From: Cellulomonas sp.
GTDB lineage: Bacteria > Actinomycetota > Actinomycetes > Actinomycetales > Cellulomonadaceae
NCBI GenBank assembly: GCA_012927595.1
Contig: JABBOW010000186.1
Location: 1 to 53,019 of the forward strand
Direction of reading: 5' to 3'
Length of the DNA: 53,019 nt
A model generated the notes under the pieces. That model searched no databases. It was given only the letters and a program-made list of their open reading frames with translations, and was not told the origin of the DNA. Every line of letters starts with the position of its first letter. The stretch's first letter is position 1. A program made the position numbers and the translations under genes. Below, piece after piece: positions 34,235-41,989 of this stretch.

Positions 34235-34419
34235 AGCTGTTCACGCCGGGTCCGCCTGACCGAGCACGGTGACGCGCGCGCCGATCGCGCCGGCGGCGAT
34301 CCGGCGCGCACCCGTCACCGTAGGCTGCACCGACTGGTGTGGGCCGCTCCCGGAGCGGGGCCGGATCATCGATCCACGCACCACCGGCTGTCATCACCGA
34401 CCACGCGAGGGGCGGCTCC

Positions 34420-35244
34420 ATGAGCGAGCGCACGCATCCCGAGCCCGTCGACCCGCTGGCCGACGCCGGCTACCGCGACATCCCGTCGGCCGAGGGTGGC
34501 CGAGTCGGTCGGTCCTGGTGGGACGCGAACGCCAGCGAGTACCTCGACGAGCACGGCGACTTCCTCGGCCCGGCGGACTTCTGCTGGTGCCCGGAGGGGT
34601 TGCGGGAGGCGGACGCCCACCTGCTCGGCGAGCTCGACGGCCTGCGCGTGCTCGAGGTCGGCGCAGGCGCCGCTCAGTGCTCGCGCTGGCTCGCGCGGCG
34701 CGGCGTGCAGGTCGTCGCGACCGACGTGTCGGCCGGGATGTTGGCCGCCGGCGCACGTTACGACACCCCGGCCGGGGTTCGCACGCCGCTCGTGCATTCC
34801 GACGCGCGTGCTCTGCCGTTCGCCGACGCGTCGTTCGACGTCGCGTTCACGGCGTTCGGCGCCATCCCGTTCGTGCCCGACGCCGACCGCGTGCACAGCG
34901 AGGTCGCTCGCGTGCTACGGCCCGGTGGGCGCTGGGTCTTCGCCGTCACCCACCCGGTGCGCTGGGCGTTTCCGGACGACCCCGGTGAGGGCGGCCTGAC
35001 CGCGACCCGCTCGTACTTTGACCGTCGGCCCTACGTGGAGATCGGTGCGTCGGGCCGGGTGCTGTACGCCGAGTACCACCGGACGCTCGGCGACCACATC
35101 GCCGAGCTGGCTGCGGCGGGCTTCGTCCTCGACCGCCGCGTCGAGCCCGAGTGGCCCAGCGAGAACGACCGCACCTGGGGTGGGTGGGGACCGGTCCGCG
35201 GCGCCCGGCTGCCCGGGACGGCCATCTTCGTCACGCACCGCTGA
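34420..35244 (+). CDS. Class I SAM-dependent methyltransferase
   Basis: The 274-residue Methyltransf_11-type protein has motif I VLEVGAGAAQCSRWLA, VVATDVSAGML (acidic end of strand 2), DARALPFADASFDVAF and VLRPGGRWVFAVTHP. The N-terminus includes RSWWDANASEYLDEHGDFLG, typical of a widespread actinobacterial group of unknown substrate located beside polA/rpsA. ATG 34420 is preceded by GAGGGGCGG. No partner gene suggests a substrate. Confidence 0.88.
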   Translation: MSERTHPEPVDPLADAGYRDIPSAEGGRVGRSWWDANASEYLDEHGDFLGPADFCWCPEGLREADAHLLGELDGLRVLEVGAGAAQCSRWLARRGVQVVATDVSAGMLAAGARYDTPAGVRTPLVHSDARALPFADASFDVAFTAFGAIPFVPDADRVHSEVARVLRPGGRWVFAVTHPVRWAFPDDPGEGGLTATRSYFDRRPYVEIGASGRVLYAEYHRTLGDHIAELAAAGFVLDRRVEPEWPSENDRTWGGWGPVRGARLPGTAIFVTHR

Positions 35245-35274
35245 CGACCGCGCCGGCACGCAGCCGCACGCTTT

Positions 35275-38004
35275 TCAGTGCCCGGCGTCGTGCCAGTTCT
35301 GGCCGGACCCGACCGAGACGTCGAGCGGCACGGACAGGTCGCCTGCGGCCCCCATCTGCTCACGCAGGACCGCCTCGACCTCGTCCCGTTCTCCCGGCGC
35401 GACCTCCACGACGAGCTCGTCGTGGACCTGCAGAAGCATGCGGGAGGCCAGACCGCGGGTCGTGAGCTCGCGCTCGACCCCCAGCATCGCCACCTTGATG
35501 AGGTCCGCGGCGCTGCCTTGGATCGGCGCGTTGAGCGCCATCCGCTCGGCCATCTCGCGGCGCTGACGGTTGTCGCTCGTGAGGTCCGGCAGGTAGCGCC
35601 GACGGCCGAGGATCGTCGCGGTGTACCCGGTCGCCCGGGCCTCGTCGACGACCCCGGTGAGATAGGTGCGCACGCCGCCGAACCGCGAGAAGTAGTCGTC
35701 CATGAGCGCGGCCGCCTCGCCGACCTCGATCTTCAGCTGCTTGGACAGACCGAACGACGACAGCCCGTAGGCCAGCCCGTAGCTCATCGCCTTGATCTTT
35801 GAGCGCATCGCCGCTGTGACCTCGGTGGTCTGGACCGAGAACACCCGCGACGCGACGTAGCTGTGCAGGTCTTCGCCGGACCGGAACGCCTCGATGAGCC
35901 CGGCGTCCCCCGACAGGTGCGCCATGATCCGCATCTCGATCTGCGAGTAGTCCGCCGTCAGGAGTGTCTCGAAACCCTTCCCGACGATGAACGCACGCCG
36001 GATCTGGCGGCCCGCCTCGGTCCGGATGGGGATGTTCTGCAGGTTGGGGTCGGTCGACGACAGCCGACCGGTCGCTGCGATCGTCTGCTGGAACGTGGTG
36101 TGGATGCGCGCGTCGTCGGCGACAGAGCGCAGCAGACCTTCGACGGTCTGCCGTAGCCGGATGGCATCCCGGTGTGCCAGCAGGTGTGCCAGGAAGGGGT
36201 GCTCGGTGCGCTCGTACAGCTCGACCAGCGCGGACGCGTCGGTCGTGTAACCGGTCTTGATCTTCTTGGTCTTCGGCATGCCGAGCTGGTCGAAGAGGAC
36301 TTCTTGGAGCTGCTTCGGTGAGCCGAGGTTCACGTCCCGGCCGATGACGTCGTAGGCCTCGAGCGCGGCGGTCTGCACCTGCGCGTCGAACGACGTCTCA
36401 AGCCCGGTGAGGTAGTTGACGTCCGCGGCGATCCCGCGCTGCTCCATGCGCGCGAGCACGGTCTCGAGCGGTAGCTCGAGGTCGCCGAGCAGGCGATCGA
36501 CCCCGCGGTCCGCGAGCTCGCCCGCGAGCACCTCGGTCAGCTCGATGACACCGGCCGCGCGGCCCGCCGCGCGCTGCGCCTCGTCCGAGCCGTCGAGCTC
36601 CAGGTCGAACGCGCCCTGCGTGCCCGCCTCCTGTGTGCCCGCAGCGGAGCCGAGCTCACGGTGCAGGTAGCGGGTGACGAGGCCGGGCAGGTCATAGGTG
36701 CGCTGGTCAGGGTGGCACAGGTACGCCGCGAGCTCGGTGTCGAAGACCACGCCGGCCAGGGCGAGCCCGCGACCCGCGAGCGCGTGCCAGGCCCCCTTGG
36801 CACCGTGCACCGACTTCGGCGCGAGCGGGTCGGCGAGCCAGGCCGCGAGCGCCAGCTCGTTGTCCGGCCCGATGGAGGTGAGGTCGAGCGCGATGGCGAC
36901 CCCCGCGTCGTCGGCGATCGCGATGGCCCAGGCATCGCCGCCAGCCGGGCGGACGCTGCCCCGCACATCGAGGCCGAGCGTGCGACCGGCCCGCGCGGTC
37001 AACCACGGTGCCAGGTCGTCCGCGCCGAGCTGCTCGAGCCGCACGTCGGTCCCCGCGACGTGCGGCGCGGTCTCGTCCGGGAACGACGCGAAGAGGCGCT
37101 CCCGCAGGGTCGTGAACTGCAGCGCATCGAACACGCGGTGCATGGCCTCCCGGTCCCAGGGCTGCAGCGCGAGGTCATCCGGGCCGAGCGGCAGCTCGAG
37201 GTCGGTCAGGAGGTGGTTGATCCGCCGGTTGAGCAGGACCTGGTCCAGGTGCGCCCGCAGCGACTCCCCTGCCTTGCCGGGGATCTGGTCAGCTGCCGCG
37301 ACGATCCCGTCGAGACCGCCATAGGTCGCGATCCACTTGGCCGCCGTCTTGGGCCCGACTCCGGGGACGCCCGGCAGGTTGTCGCTGGTCTCCCCGACGA
37401 GCGCAGCGATGTCCGGGTACTGCCAGGGCTCGACGCTGTACTTCGCGCGGACGACCTCGGGCGTCATGCGGGTCAGCTCGGAGACGCCCCGCACGGGGTA
37501 CAGGACCGTGACCGACTCGTTGACCAGCTGCAGCGTGTCCCGGTCGCCCGAGCAGACGAGCACCTCCATGCCCTGGGCGTGCGCCTGGGTCGTCAGGGTC
37601 GCGAGGATGTCGTCGGCCTCGTAGTTCTCCTTCTCGAGGACCGGCACCCGCATCGTGGCGAGGATCTCCTTGATGAGCGGCACCTGCCCACGGAACGGCA
37701 GCGGCGACTCGTCGCGGGTCGCCTTGTACGCGGGGAACTGCTCGGTACGGAACGTCGTGCGTCCGACGTCGAAGGCCACCACGAGGTGGGTCGGCGCCTC
37801 GTCGGCGAGAATCTTCGCGAGCATCGACGTGAAGCCGTACACGGCGTTCGTGGGCTGACCCGTCGAGGTCGAGAAGTTCTCCACCGGCAAGGCGAAGAAC
37901 GCCCGATACGCCATCGAGTGGCCGTCGATGATGAGCAGCCGCCCACCGGCCCCGCGAGTCGCGTCGACGGTGGAGGGAGTGTCGGTTGGCAGTTCGTGGC
38001 TCAC
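35275..38004 (-). CDS. polA: DNA polymerase I
   Basis: PolA functions in Okazaki fragment processing and gap filling after excision repair. The 909-residue protein has an N-terminal 5'-nuclease (IIDGHSMAYRAFFALP, CSGDRDTLQLV, GVPGVGPKTAAKWI), a central 3'-5' exonuclease-like domain that looks inactive (LDVRG where a DxE would be expected), and polymerase motifs A (TADYSQIEMRIMAHLSGD), B (KAMSYGLAYGLSSFG) and C (QVHDELVVEV). I use GTG 38004; TAGGTT lies seven bases upstream, fitting a leaderless transcript. The alternative ATG at 38025 would overlap the divergent thioesterase start. Confidence 0.95.
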   Translation of the reverse strand: MSHELPTDTPSTVDATRGAGGRLLIIDGHSMAYRAFFALPVENFSTSTGQPTNAVYGFTSMLAKILADEAPTHLVVAFDVGRTTFRTEQFPAYKATRDESPLPFRGQVPLIKEILATMRVPVLEKENYEADDILATLTTQAHAQGMEVLVCSGDRDTLQLVNESVTVLYPVRGVSELTRMTPEVVRAKYSVEPWQYPDIAALVGETSDNLPGVPGVGPKTAAKWIATYGGLDGIVAAADQIPGKAGESLRAHLDQVLLNRRINHLLTDLELPLGPDDLALQPWDREAMHRVFDALQFTTLRERLFASFPDETAPHVAGTDVRLEQLGADDLAPWLTARAGRTLGLDVRGSVRPAGGDAWAIAIADDAGVAIALDLTSIGPDNELALAAWLADPLAPKSVHGAKGAWHALAGRGLALAGVVFDTELAAYLCHPDQRTYDLPGLVTRYLHRELGSAAGTQEAGTQGAFDLELDGSDEAQRAAGRAAGVIELTEVLAGELADRGVDRLLGDLELPLETVLARMEQRGIAADVNYLTGLETSFDAQVQTAALEAYDVIGRDVNLGSPKQLQEVLFDQLGMPKTKKIKTGYTTDASALVELYERTEHPFLAHLLAHRDAIRLRQTVEGLLRSVADDARIHTTFQQTIAATGRLSSTDPNLQNIPIRTEAGRQIRRAFIVGKGFETLLTADYSQIEMRIMAHLSGDAGLIEAFRSGEDLHSYVASRVFSVQTTEVTAAMRSKIKAMSYGLAYGLSSFGLSKQLKIEVGEAAALMDDYFSRFGGVRTYLTGVVDEARATGYTATILGRRRYLPDLTSDNRQRREMAERMALNAPIQGSAADLIKVAMLGVERELTTRGLASRMLLQVHDELVVEVAPGERDEVEAVLREQMGAAGDLSVPLDVSVGSGQNWHDAGH

Positions 38005-38011
38005 GGGTGCC

Positions 38012-38017
38012 AACCTA
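38012..38017 (-). promoter_or_regulatory. Putative -10 element, leaderless polA transcript
   Basis: TAGGTT on the minus strand lies seven bases before the polA GTG without an intervening ribosome-binding site. Because the divergent thioesterase gene starts only 19 bases from polA, the element is within the shared 19-base spacer and the two promoters must overlap. Confidence 0.5.
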
Positions 38018-38023
38018 TCCGGC

Positions 38024-38428
38024 ATGACCGACGACGGCTCCGCACCGCAGTCCTCCGCCACGCTGATGACCCGGATGGGCATCGAGCTGATCGAGGTGAG
38101 CGCCGAGCGCGCGGTCGGCACGATGCCGGTCGAGGGCAACACCCAGCCCCACGGGCTGCTGCACGGCGGGGCATCCGCCGTGCTCGCCGAGACGCTCGGC
38201 TCGTTCGCCGCCACCGCTCATGCCGGGCCGGGGCGCGTAGCCGTCGGGATCGAGCTCAACATCACCCACCACCGCTCGGCGCGAGCGGGAACCGTCACGG
38301 GGGTCGCGACGGCCGTGCACCTCGGTGGGTCGCTCGCGTCCTACGAGATCGTCGTCGAGGACTCCGAGGCGCGGCGGCTTGCCACCGCGCGGCTGACCTG
38401 CATGCTGATCGCCGCCACCCGCCCCTGA
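38024..38428 (+). CDS. Hotdog-fold thioesterase (PaaI/YbgC-like)
   Basis: The 134-residue single hotdog domain shows the PaaI-type motif NTQPHGLLHGGASAVLAETLG, where HGG plus the following Glu form the active-site region, and the strand VGIELNITHHRSARAGTVTG. Such proteins hydrolyse aryl- or acyl-CoA esters; the substrate here is unknown. ATG 38024 fits the family N-terminus. It is divergent from polA by 19 bases, and its 3' end overlaps the convergent GNAT gene by 88 bases. Confidence 0.9.
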   Translation: MTDDGSAPQSSATLMTRMGIELIEVSAERAVGTMPVEGNTQPHGLLHGGASAVLAETLGSFAATAHAGPGRVAVGIELNITHHRSARAGTVTGVATAVHLGGSLASYEIVVEDSEARRLATARLTCMLIAATRP

Positions 38429-39051
38429 TCCGCGCTCGACCCGCGGCCCATCCGAGCGTCCGCGGGGTCCAGCTGGCTCGCGGCCCGGACCTGCCGACGC
38501 CGCGCGATGAGGTCCTCGATCGCGCGGCCCCCGCGTCGGGCGCCGAGTCCGGAGGTCGCCTCGCCGGCCAGCCGACGCTGCAGGGAGGCGGTTCTGACGA
38601 CCCGGTGCGTCGCGGCGGGTGCAAACCCCATCCGGGCGAAGAACCGCAGCATCCCGCGGGCACCCGGCAGTGGCGAGGCGTACACGTCCGTCGCACCGCC
38701 GTCTTCCGCGATGTCGGCGGCGCCTGCCAGGAGCGCGTGCCCGACCCCGCGGCGCCGGTCGTCCCGAGCGACGTAGACGGCCTCGACGGCGAGGCTCACG
38801 ACGTCGCTGAAGACGCTCGGCCCGACGAGGCGCGCGAGCAGCAGCCCGGCGGGCGTGCCGTCGACGGTCGCGACCAGGACGACGCCGCCGCGCGCGCCGA
38901 GGAGGGCGCCGAGCTGGTGTCGGAGACCGTCGCCGTCGCTCGTGCAGAGCTGGGCCCCGACGGTCGACTCGGCGCGCGCCTCAAGGCACAACCGGACCAA
39001 CGAGGTGAGGTCGTCCGGCTCGGCTGCACGCACCTGAACGCTTGATCTCAC
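38341..39051 (-). CDS. GNAT family N-acetyltransferase
   Basis: The 236-residue protein has a GNAT domain with the acetyl-CoA motif VYVARDDRRRGVGHALLAGA (R-x-x-G-x-G type) and the closing motif GMLRFFARMGFAPAATHRV. The remaining 80 or so residues are basic and lack domain features. GTG 39051 has a perfect AAGGAGGT five bases upstream, the best ribosome-binding site in this region. The last 88 bases overlap the thioesterase gene convergently. The acceptor substrate is unknown. Confidence 0.87.
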   Translation of the reverse strand: MRSSVQVRAAEPDDLTSLVRLCLEARAESTVGAQLCTSDGDGLRHQLGALLGARGGVVLVATVDGTPAGLLLARLVGPSVFSDVVSLAVEAVYVARDDRRRGVGHALLAGAADIAEDGGATDVYASPLPGARGMLRFFARMGFAPAATHRVVRTASLQRRLAGEATSGLGARRGGRAIEDLIARRRQVRAASQLDPADARMGRGSSADQGRVAAISMQVSRAVASRRASESSTTIS

Positions 39052-39325
39052 GTCGGACCTCCTTCGTCGTGGAATGCCCGGCACGACGGGCCCGCCCGTC
39101 TGCCGCGTGGCCGCAGTCCCCCGCCTCCGACGCCCGTCGCATCATGGCAAACTCCGGCCCTCGTGCCTAGTCCGCTGTCCGGGTCAAATTCCGAGACGGC
39201 CGTGACACCGCCCGAAACGCCACCGAGGTCCCCCGTGCGTGGTGCGCCAGCGCAGGGCCGAGCACTGAGCGGTCGGCGGGGACGCCTCGCTGTGGTGGCG
39301 CTCGCCGTGCGGCTCCCACAACCAC

Positions 39326-39360
39326 GGGGCCGGTGGGGGATCACACCCCCACCGGGCCCC
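39326..39360 (-). terminator. Strong hairpin at the 3' end of the decayed livK-like gene
   Basis: Arms ggggccggtggggg (39326-39339) and cccccaccgggcccc (39346-39360) pair almost perfectly with one bulged G and a six-base loop. The hairpin sits at the 3' end of the binding-protein pseudogene on the minus strand and is likely its surviving terminator. The rest of the gap up to the GNAT start (39052-39325) shows nothing else I can support. Confidence 0.55.
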
Positions 39361-40120
39361 GCCCGTCCTGGTCAGCCCCTGTGATCGGCATCTGCCAGCG
39401 CTCGCCGAAGACCGACTTCATGAACGTGTAGGAGTTGTCGTCCTGGTACTCGTAGACGCCGAGGCACGCCGACGACGGGTCGTTCCTGGCATTGAACGGA
39501 CCGACGCCCGCCTGACCCTTGTACTGGATCGCCGTGCCGGCGGTCAGCAACGCGACGCAGTCCTTGAAGGACTTGCACTCGTCGCCCCCTTCGCACCGGA
39601 GACCGACGCCATGCGCTTCTGGATCGTCGCACCGTCCGTCCGCTGCGCGCCAGTGAACGTGCCCGCCGGGCAGCCCCTCGAGTAGTTCGACGTGTTGCCG
39701 TCGACCAGGTAGCGCTTCGATGCGTCGAGGCCGGCGGCCACGAGGTCGGGGACGATCTGCTTCATCTGGCCGAAGGCGATGATCGCGACCGCGTCCGGCT
39801 TGGTCGTCCGGCCGGGCGGTCCGGAAGTAGAACGGCGAGTACCCGGAGAGCTTGGTCGCCGTGTTGGCGCTCGAGATCTGGACGATCTTGGCGGCAGTCA
39901 CGTCATCGATCCCCTTGAGCGTCACTGTCAACGACGCCGCACCGATGATGACCTGGACCTTCGTGGAGATCAGGTCGGTCACCGACTGGGTCGCGACCTC
40001 CGCGTGGTCACCGTCGGAGGAGTAGGCGTGCTCGACAGTGACCTTCGACCCGAGGACTCCGCCAGCGTCGTTGATGTCCTTGATCGCCAGGTTGAGGGTT
40101 AGAGCGAGGGCGCGACCCAC
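39341..40120 (-). pseudogene. Decayed branched-chain amino acid ABC transporter substrate-binding protein
   Basis: Three pieces of a LivK-type periplasmic binding protein lie in order but in different frames. Piece 1 (about 40110-39815) has NLAIKDINDAGGVLGSKVTV and ends YSPFYFRTA. Piece 2 (about 39800-39610) reads AVAIIAFGQMKQIVPDLVAA then YLVDGNTSNYSRG. Piece 3 (about 39600-39375) has CKSFKDCVALLTAGTAIQYKG and VGPFNARNDPSSACLGVYEY. The lipoprotein signal and first strand are missing, and segments between the pieces look deleted. The permease and ATPase genes that usually follow are absent, so the transporter is lost. Confidence 0.88.
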
Positions 40121-40236
40121 ACCACGTGTCCGCGACGTGATGATCGTTGGTCAGGCTGAGGTTGCTGCCGAACCGTGACCAATTGCGCGAAGGGCCCGCC
40201 TCGGACGAGCTTCGGGCGACTGGCGCCCGTCAGCGA

Positions 40237-40938
40237 TCAGCTCGCCGCGCCGCCGACCTGCTCGATGACAGCGTCAGCGACCTCACGCATCGTCAGGCGA
40301 CGGTCCATCGACGTCTTCTGGATCCAGCGGAACGACTCCGGCTCCGTCAGGCCCATCTTCGTCATGAGCAGGCCCTTGGCGCGGTCGACGCGCTTGCGGG
40401 TCTCGAAGCGCTCGGCGAGGTCCGCGACCTCGGACTCGAGCGCGGTGATCTGCGCGTAGCGCGAGATCGCGATCTCGACAGCCGGCAGCAGGTCCGCCGG
40501 GCTGAACGGCTTGACGACGTAGGCCATCGCACCAGCGTCGCGCGCACGCTCCACGAGCTCCTTCTGCGAGAAGGCCGTCAGCAGGACGACCGGCGCGAGG
40601 TGGAGCTTGCCGATCCGCTCTGCCGCCGAGATCCCGTCGAGGATCGGCATCTTGACGTCCATCACGACGACGTCCGGCTTGAGCTCGAGCACCAGCTTGA
40701 CGGCCGTCTCACCGTCGCCGGCCTCGCCGACCACGTCGAAGCCCGCCTCGCGCAGCGACTCGACCACGTCCATGCGAATGAGCGCCTCGTCCTCCGCGAC
40801 GACCGCACGGCGCGCAGGGCGCGACGGGGCGTGCGCGGCGGGCAGCTCGAGACCCGGCGCCTGCGGAGGTGTCGTCAGGTCGAACGGGCTGGTCGCCGAC
40901 TCGGCGGGGGTGGTCGGCGTCACGTCGCTTGTGCTCAC
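40237..40938 (-). CDS. pdtaR: ANTAR-domain response regulator (PdtaR-like)
   Basis: The 233-residue protein has a Pro/Thr/Ala-rich N-terminal segment (about 40 residues), a receiver domain (AVVAEDEALIRMDVVESL; phospho-acceptor Asp in VVVMDVKMPILDG; VVLLTAFSQ; YVVKPFSPADLLP), then an ANTAR RNA-binding domain (LAERFETRKRVDRAKGLLM and SFRWIQKTSMDRRLTMREVA). ANTAR proteins act as antiterminators by binding paired hairpins; mycobacterial PdtaR is the orthologue suggested by its position near polA. I choose GTG 40938 because TACGCT lies seven bases upstream with no ribosome-binding site; ATG 40980 is the alternative. Confidence 0.92.
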   Translation of the reverse strand: MSTSDVTPTTPAESATSPFDLTTPPQAPGLELPAAHAPSRPARRAVVAEDEALIRMDVVESLREAGFDVVGEAGDGETAVKLVLELKPDVVVMDVKMPILDGISAAERIGKLHLAPVVLLTAFSQKELVERARDAGAMAYVVKPFSPADLLPAVEIAISRYAQITALESEVADLAERFETRKRVDRAKGLLMTKMGLTEPESFRWIQKTSMDRRLTMREVADAVIEQVGGAAS

Positions 40939-40945
40939 AGGCTGC

Positions 40946-40951
40946 AGCGTA
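40946..40951 (-). promoter_or_regulatory. Putative -10 element, leaderless pdtaR transcript
   Basis: TACGCT on the minus strand ends seven bases before the GTG at 40938, identical in spacing to the polA element. No Shine-Dalgarno lies between them. Confidence 0.5.
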
Positions 40952-41026
40952 ATGCCGGAGCGTGCGGCAGCGGTGCTCATCGGGCTGTGAGCGTCAGCAC
41001 GGCTCCTCGCGGTATCCTGCTGCTCG

Positions 41027-41100
41027 GCCCCGATAGCCCAATCGGCAGAGGCGTTCGGCTCAAACCCGATCCAGTGTGGGTTCGAATCCCACTCGGGGCA
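41027..41100 (+). tRNA. tRNA-Leu (anticodon CAA)
   Basis: The acceptor stem GCCCCGA/TCGGGGC, D arm with GGCAGA, anticodon loop CTCAAAC (anticodon CAA, U33 and A37 present), T arm GTGGG-TTCGAAT-CCCAC and discriminator A73 give a complete 74-base cloverleaf. CC follows but the CCA is not fully encoded. The variable loop is only five bases (CCAGT), unusual for a leucine tRNA, and the top anticodon-stem pair is a T-T mismatch. The gene marks the boundary between conserved core and accessory DNA and is a likely integration target. Confidence 0.92.
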
Positions 41101-41283
41101 CCCTCCTGACCTGCGGAAACGCAGAAGTGTGGAATATACGTGGAATAGGGAACGGTGTGGATCCACGCTGAACTGCGCTGCACCGTGTCCCTTGATGCCT
41201 CGCGCTTTGGTGCGTGGAGGCCGTTGAGGGGCCGTTGGCGAGGCTACGGTTCACGTCCGTCTCGCTTGTGACGGCTTGGCGGC

Positions 41284-41493
41284 TCAGCGGAGCGCGACTC
41301 CAGTGACCGGGTGCAGGACATGCTCGAGGTCACTGTGCCTCACCCGCACGATGCGGTGGCCAACGCGGACGGCGGGCAGTTCCCCGTCCGCGATCAGCCG
41401 CCGGACGAAGCGGTCCGTCACGTGAAGCTCGTCGGCAACCTCGCCGACTGAGAGGAAGTCACGAGACGGGTCGGGTGTGGGTTGCATCAACAT
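41284..41493 (-). CDS. Excisionase-like helix-turn-helix protein
   Basis: The 69-residue protein is a MerR/excisionase-type winged helix: FLSVGEVADELHVTDRFVRR followed by LIADGELPAVRVGHRIVRVR. Proteins of this size and motif are recombination directionality factors or small regulators encoded next to integrases in actinobacterial integrative elements. GGAGGTGAAC precedes ATG 41493. The adjoining 183 bases up to the tRNA, where an integrase would be expected, hold no coding frame I can recognise, so the excisionase looks orphaned by integrase loss. Confidence 0.82.
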   Translation of the reverse strand: MLMQPTPDPSRDFLSVGEVADELHVTDRFVRRLIADGELPAVRVGHRIVRVRHSDLEHVLHPVTGVALR

Positions 41494-41567
41494 CCGTTCA
41501 CCTCCGGTCGGGTCCGTGCGCCTCGGCGGCGCTCGCAAGGCCCCAAGTCCTCTGGGAGCATCGCGGT

Positions 41568-41960
41568 TCACCCCCGTAGGCACCTAGGAGGCTTCCGGCG
41601 GTCACGACGGCGCTGCAGTGCCCCGTTGTCAAATTCCTCCCAGGAGCGGTCACGACTCAAACCGACGAAACACCGGTGAATGCCCGAAGGGCGGTCGAGC
41701 CTTGATGCCCTCGCTGCAACCGCCAGCTCGGGCGTGTCTCCAAAGAGTTGTACCTCGCGCTTGCAGTTGAGCCAGTCCCGCCGCTGCTGCTCGTGACGCC
41801 TGGAGCTCGTTCTCGGAGTCCTCCGCGTGGTCGGCTACCTCCTCAAGTCGCTTCTCACGGTTGAGCAGCTACTTGAACCGGCGATGCATGCCGCGCGGAC
41901 TTGGCAATCATCTTCGCCCGGTGCTCGCGGCACACAACGTCGGTGCTCTCCGCTAACGTC
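41568..41960 (-). pseudogene. Frameshifted coding remnant upstream of the excisionase gene
   Basis: The 496 bases between the excisionase and the STAND gene hold minus-strand sequence with protein-like composition in two frames. One frame (about 41770-41865) reads LLNREKRLEEVADHAEDSE, a charged helix. The next (41568 to about 41795) reads RRHEQQRRDWLNCKREVQLF, then GDTPELAVAARASRL and a stop at 41568. A single frameshift near 41785 would join them. Orientation toward the excisionase suggests a former element gene. I do not recognise the family. The STAND promoter must lie at its right end (a TAACGT hexamer at 41954-41959 is a candidate). Confidence 0.4.
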
Positions 41961-41989
41961 GTGGCAGCGGTCAAGTAAAGGAGATGCGC

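Larger units (their letters stand above)
34111..34419. other. Leader/promoter region between divergent rpsA and methyltransferase
   Basis: This 309-base interval holds the rpsA promoter (34205-34234) and its leader of about 90 bases with a hairpin and a direct repeat of CTGTCCGCA (minus strand, about 34124-34151). The right part (34240-34419) carries a GC-rich imperfect inverted repeat around gcgcgccgatcgcgcc and a GAGGGGCGG ribosome-binding site for the methyltransferase. I see no further gene. Confidence 0.5.
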
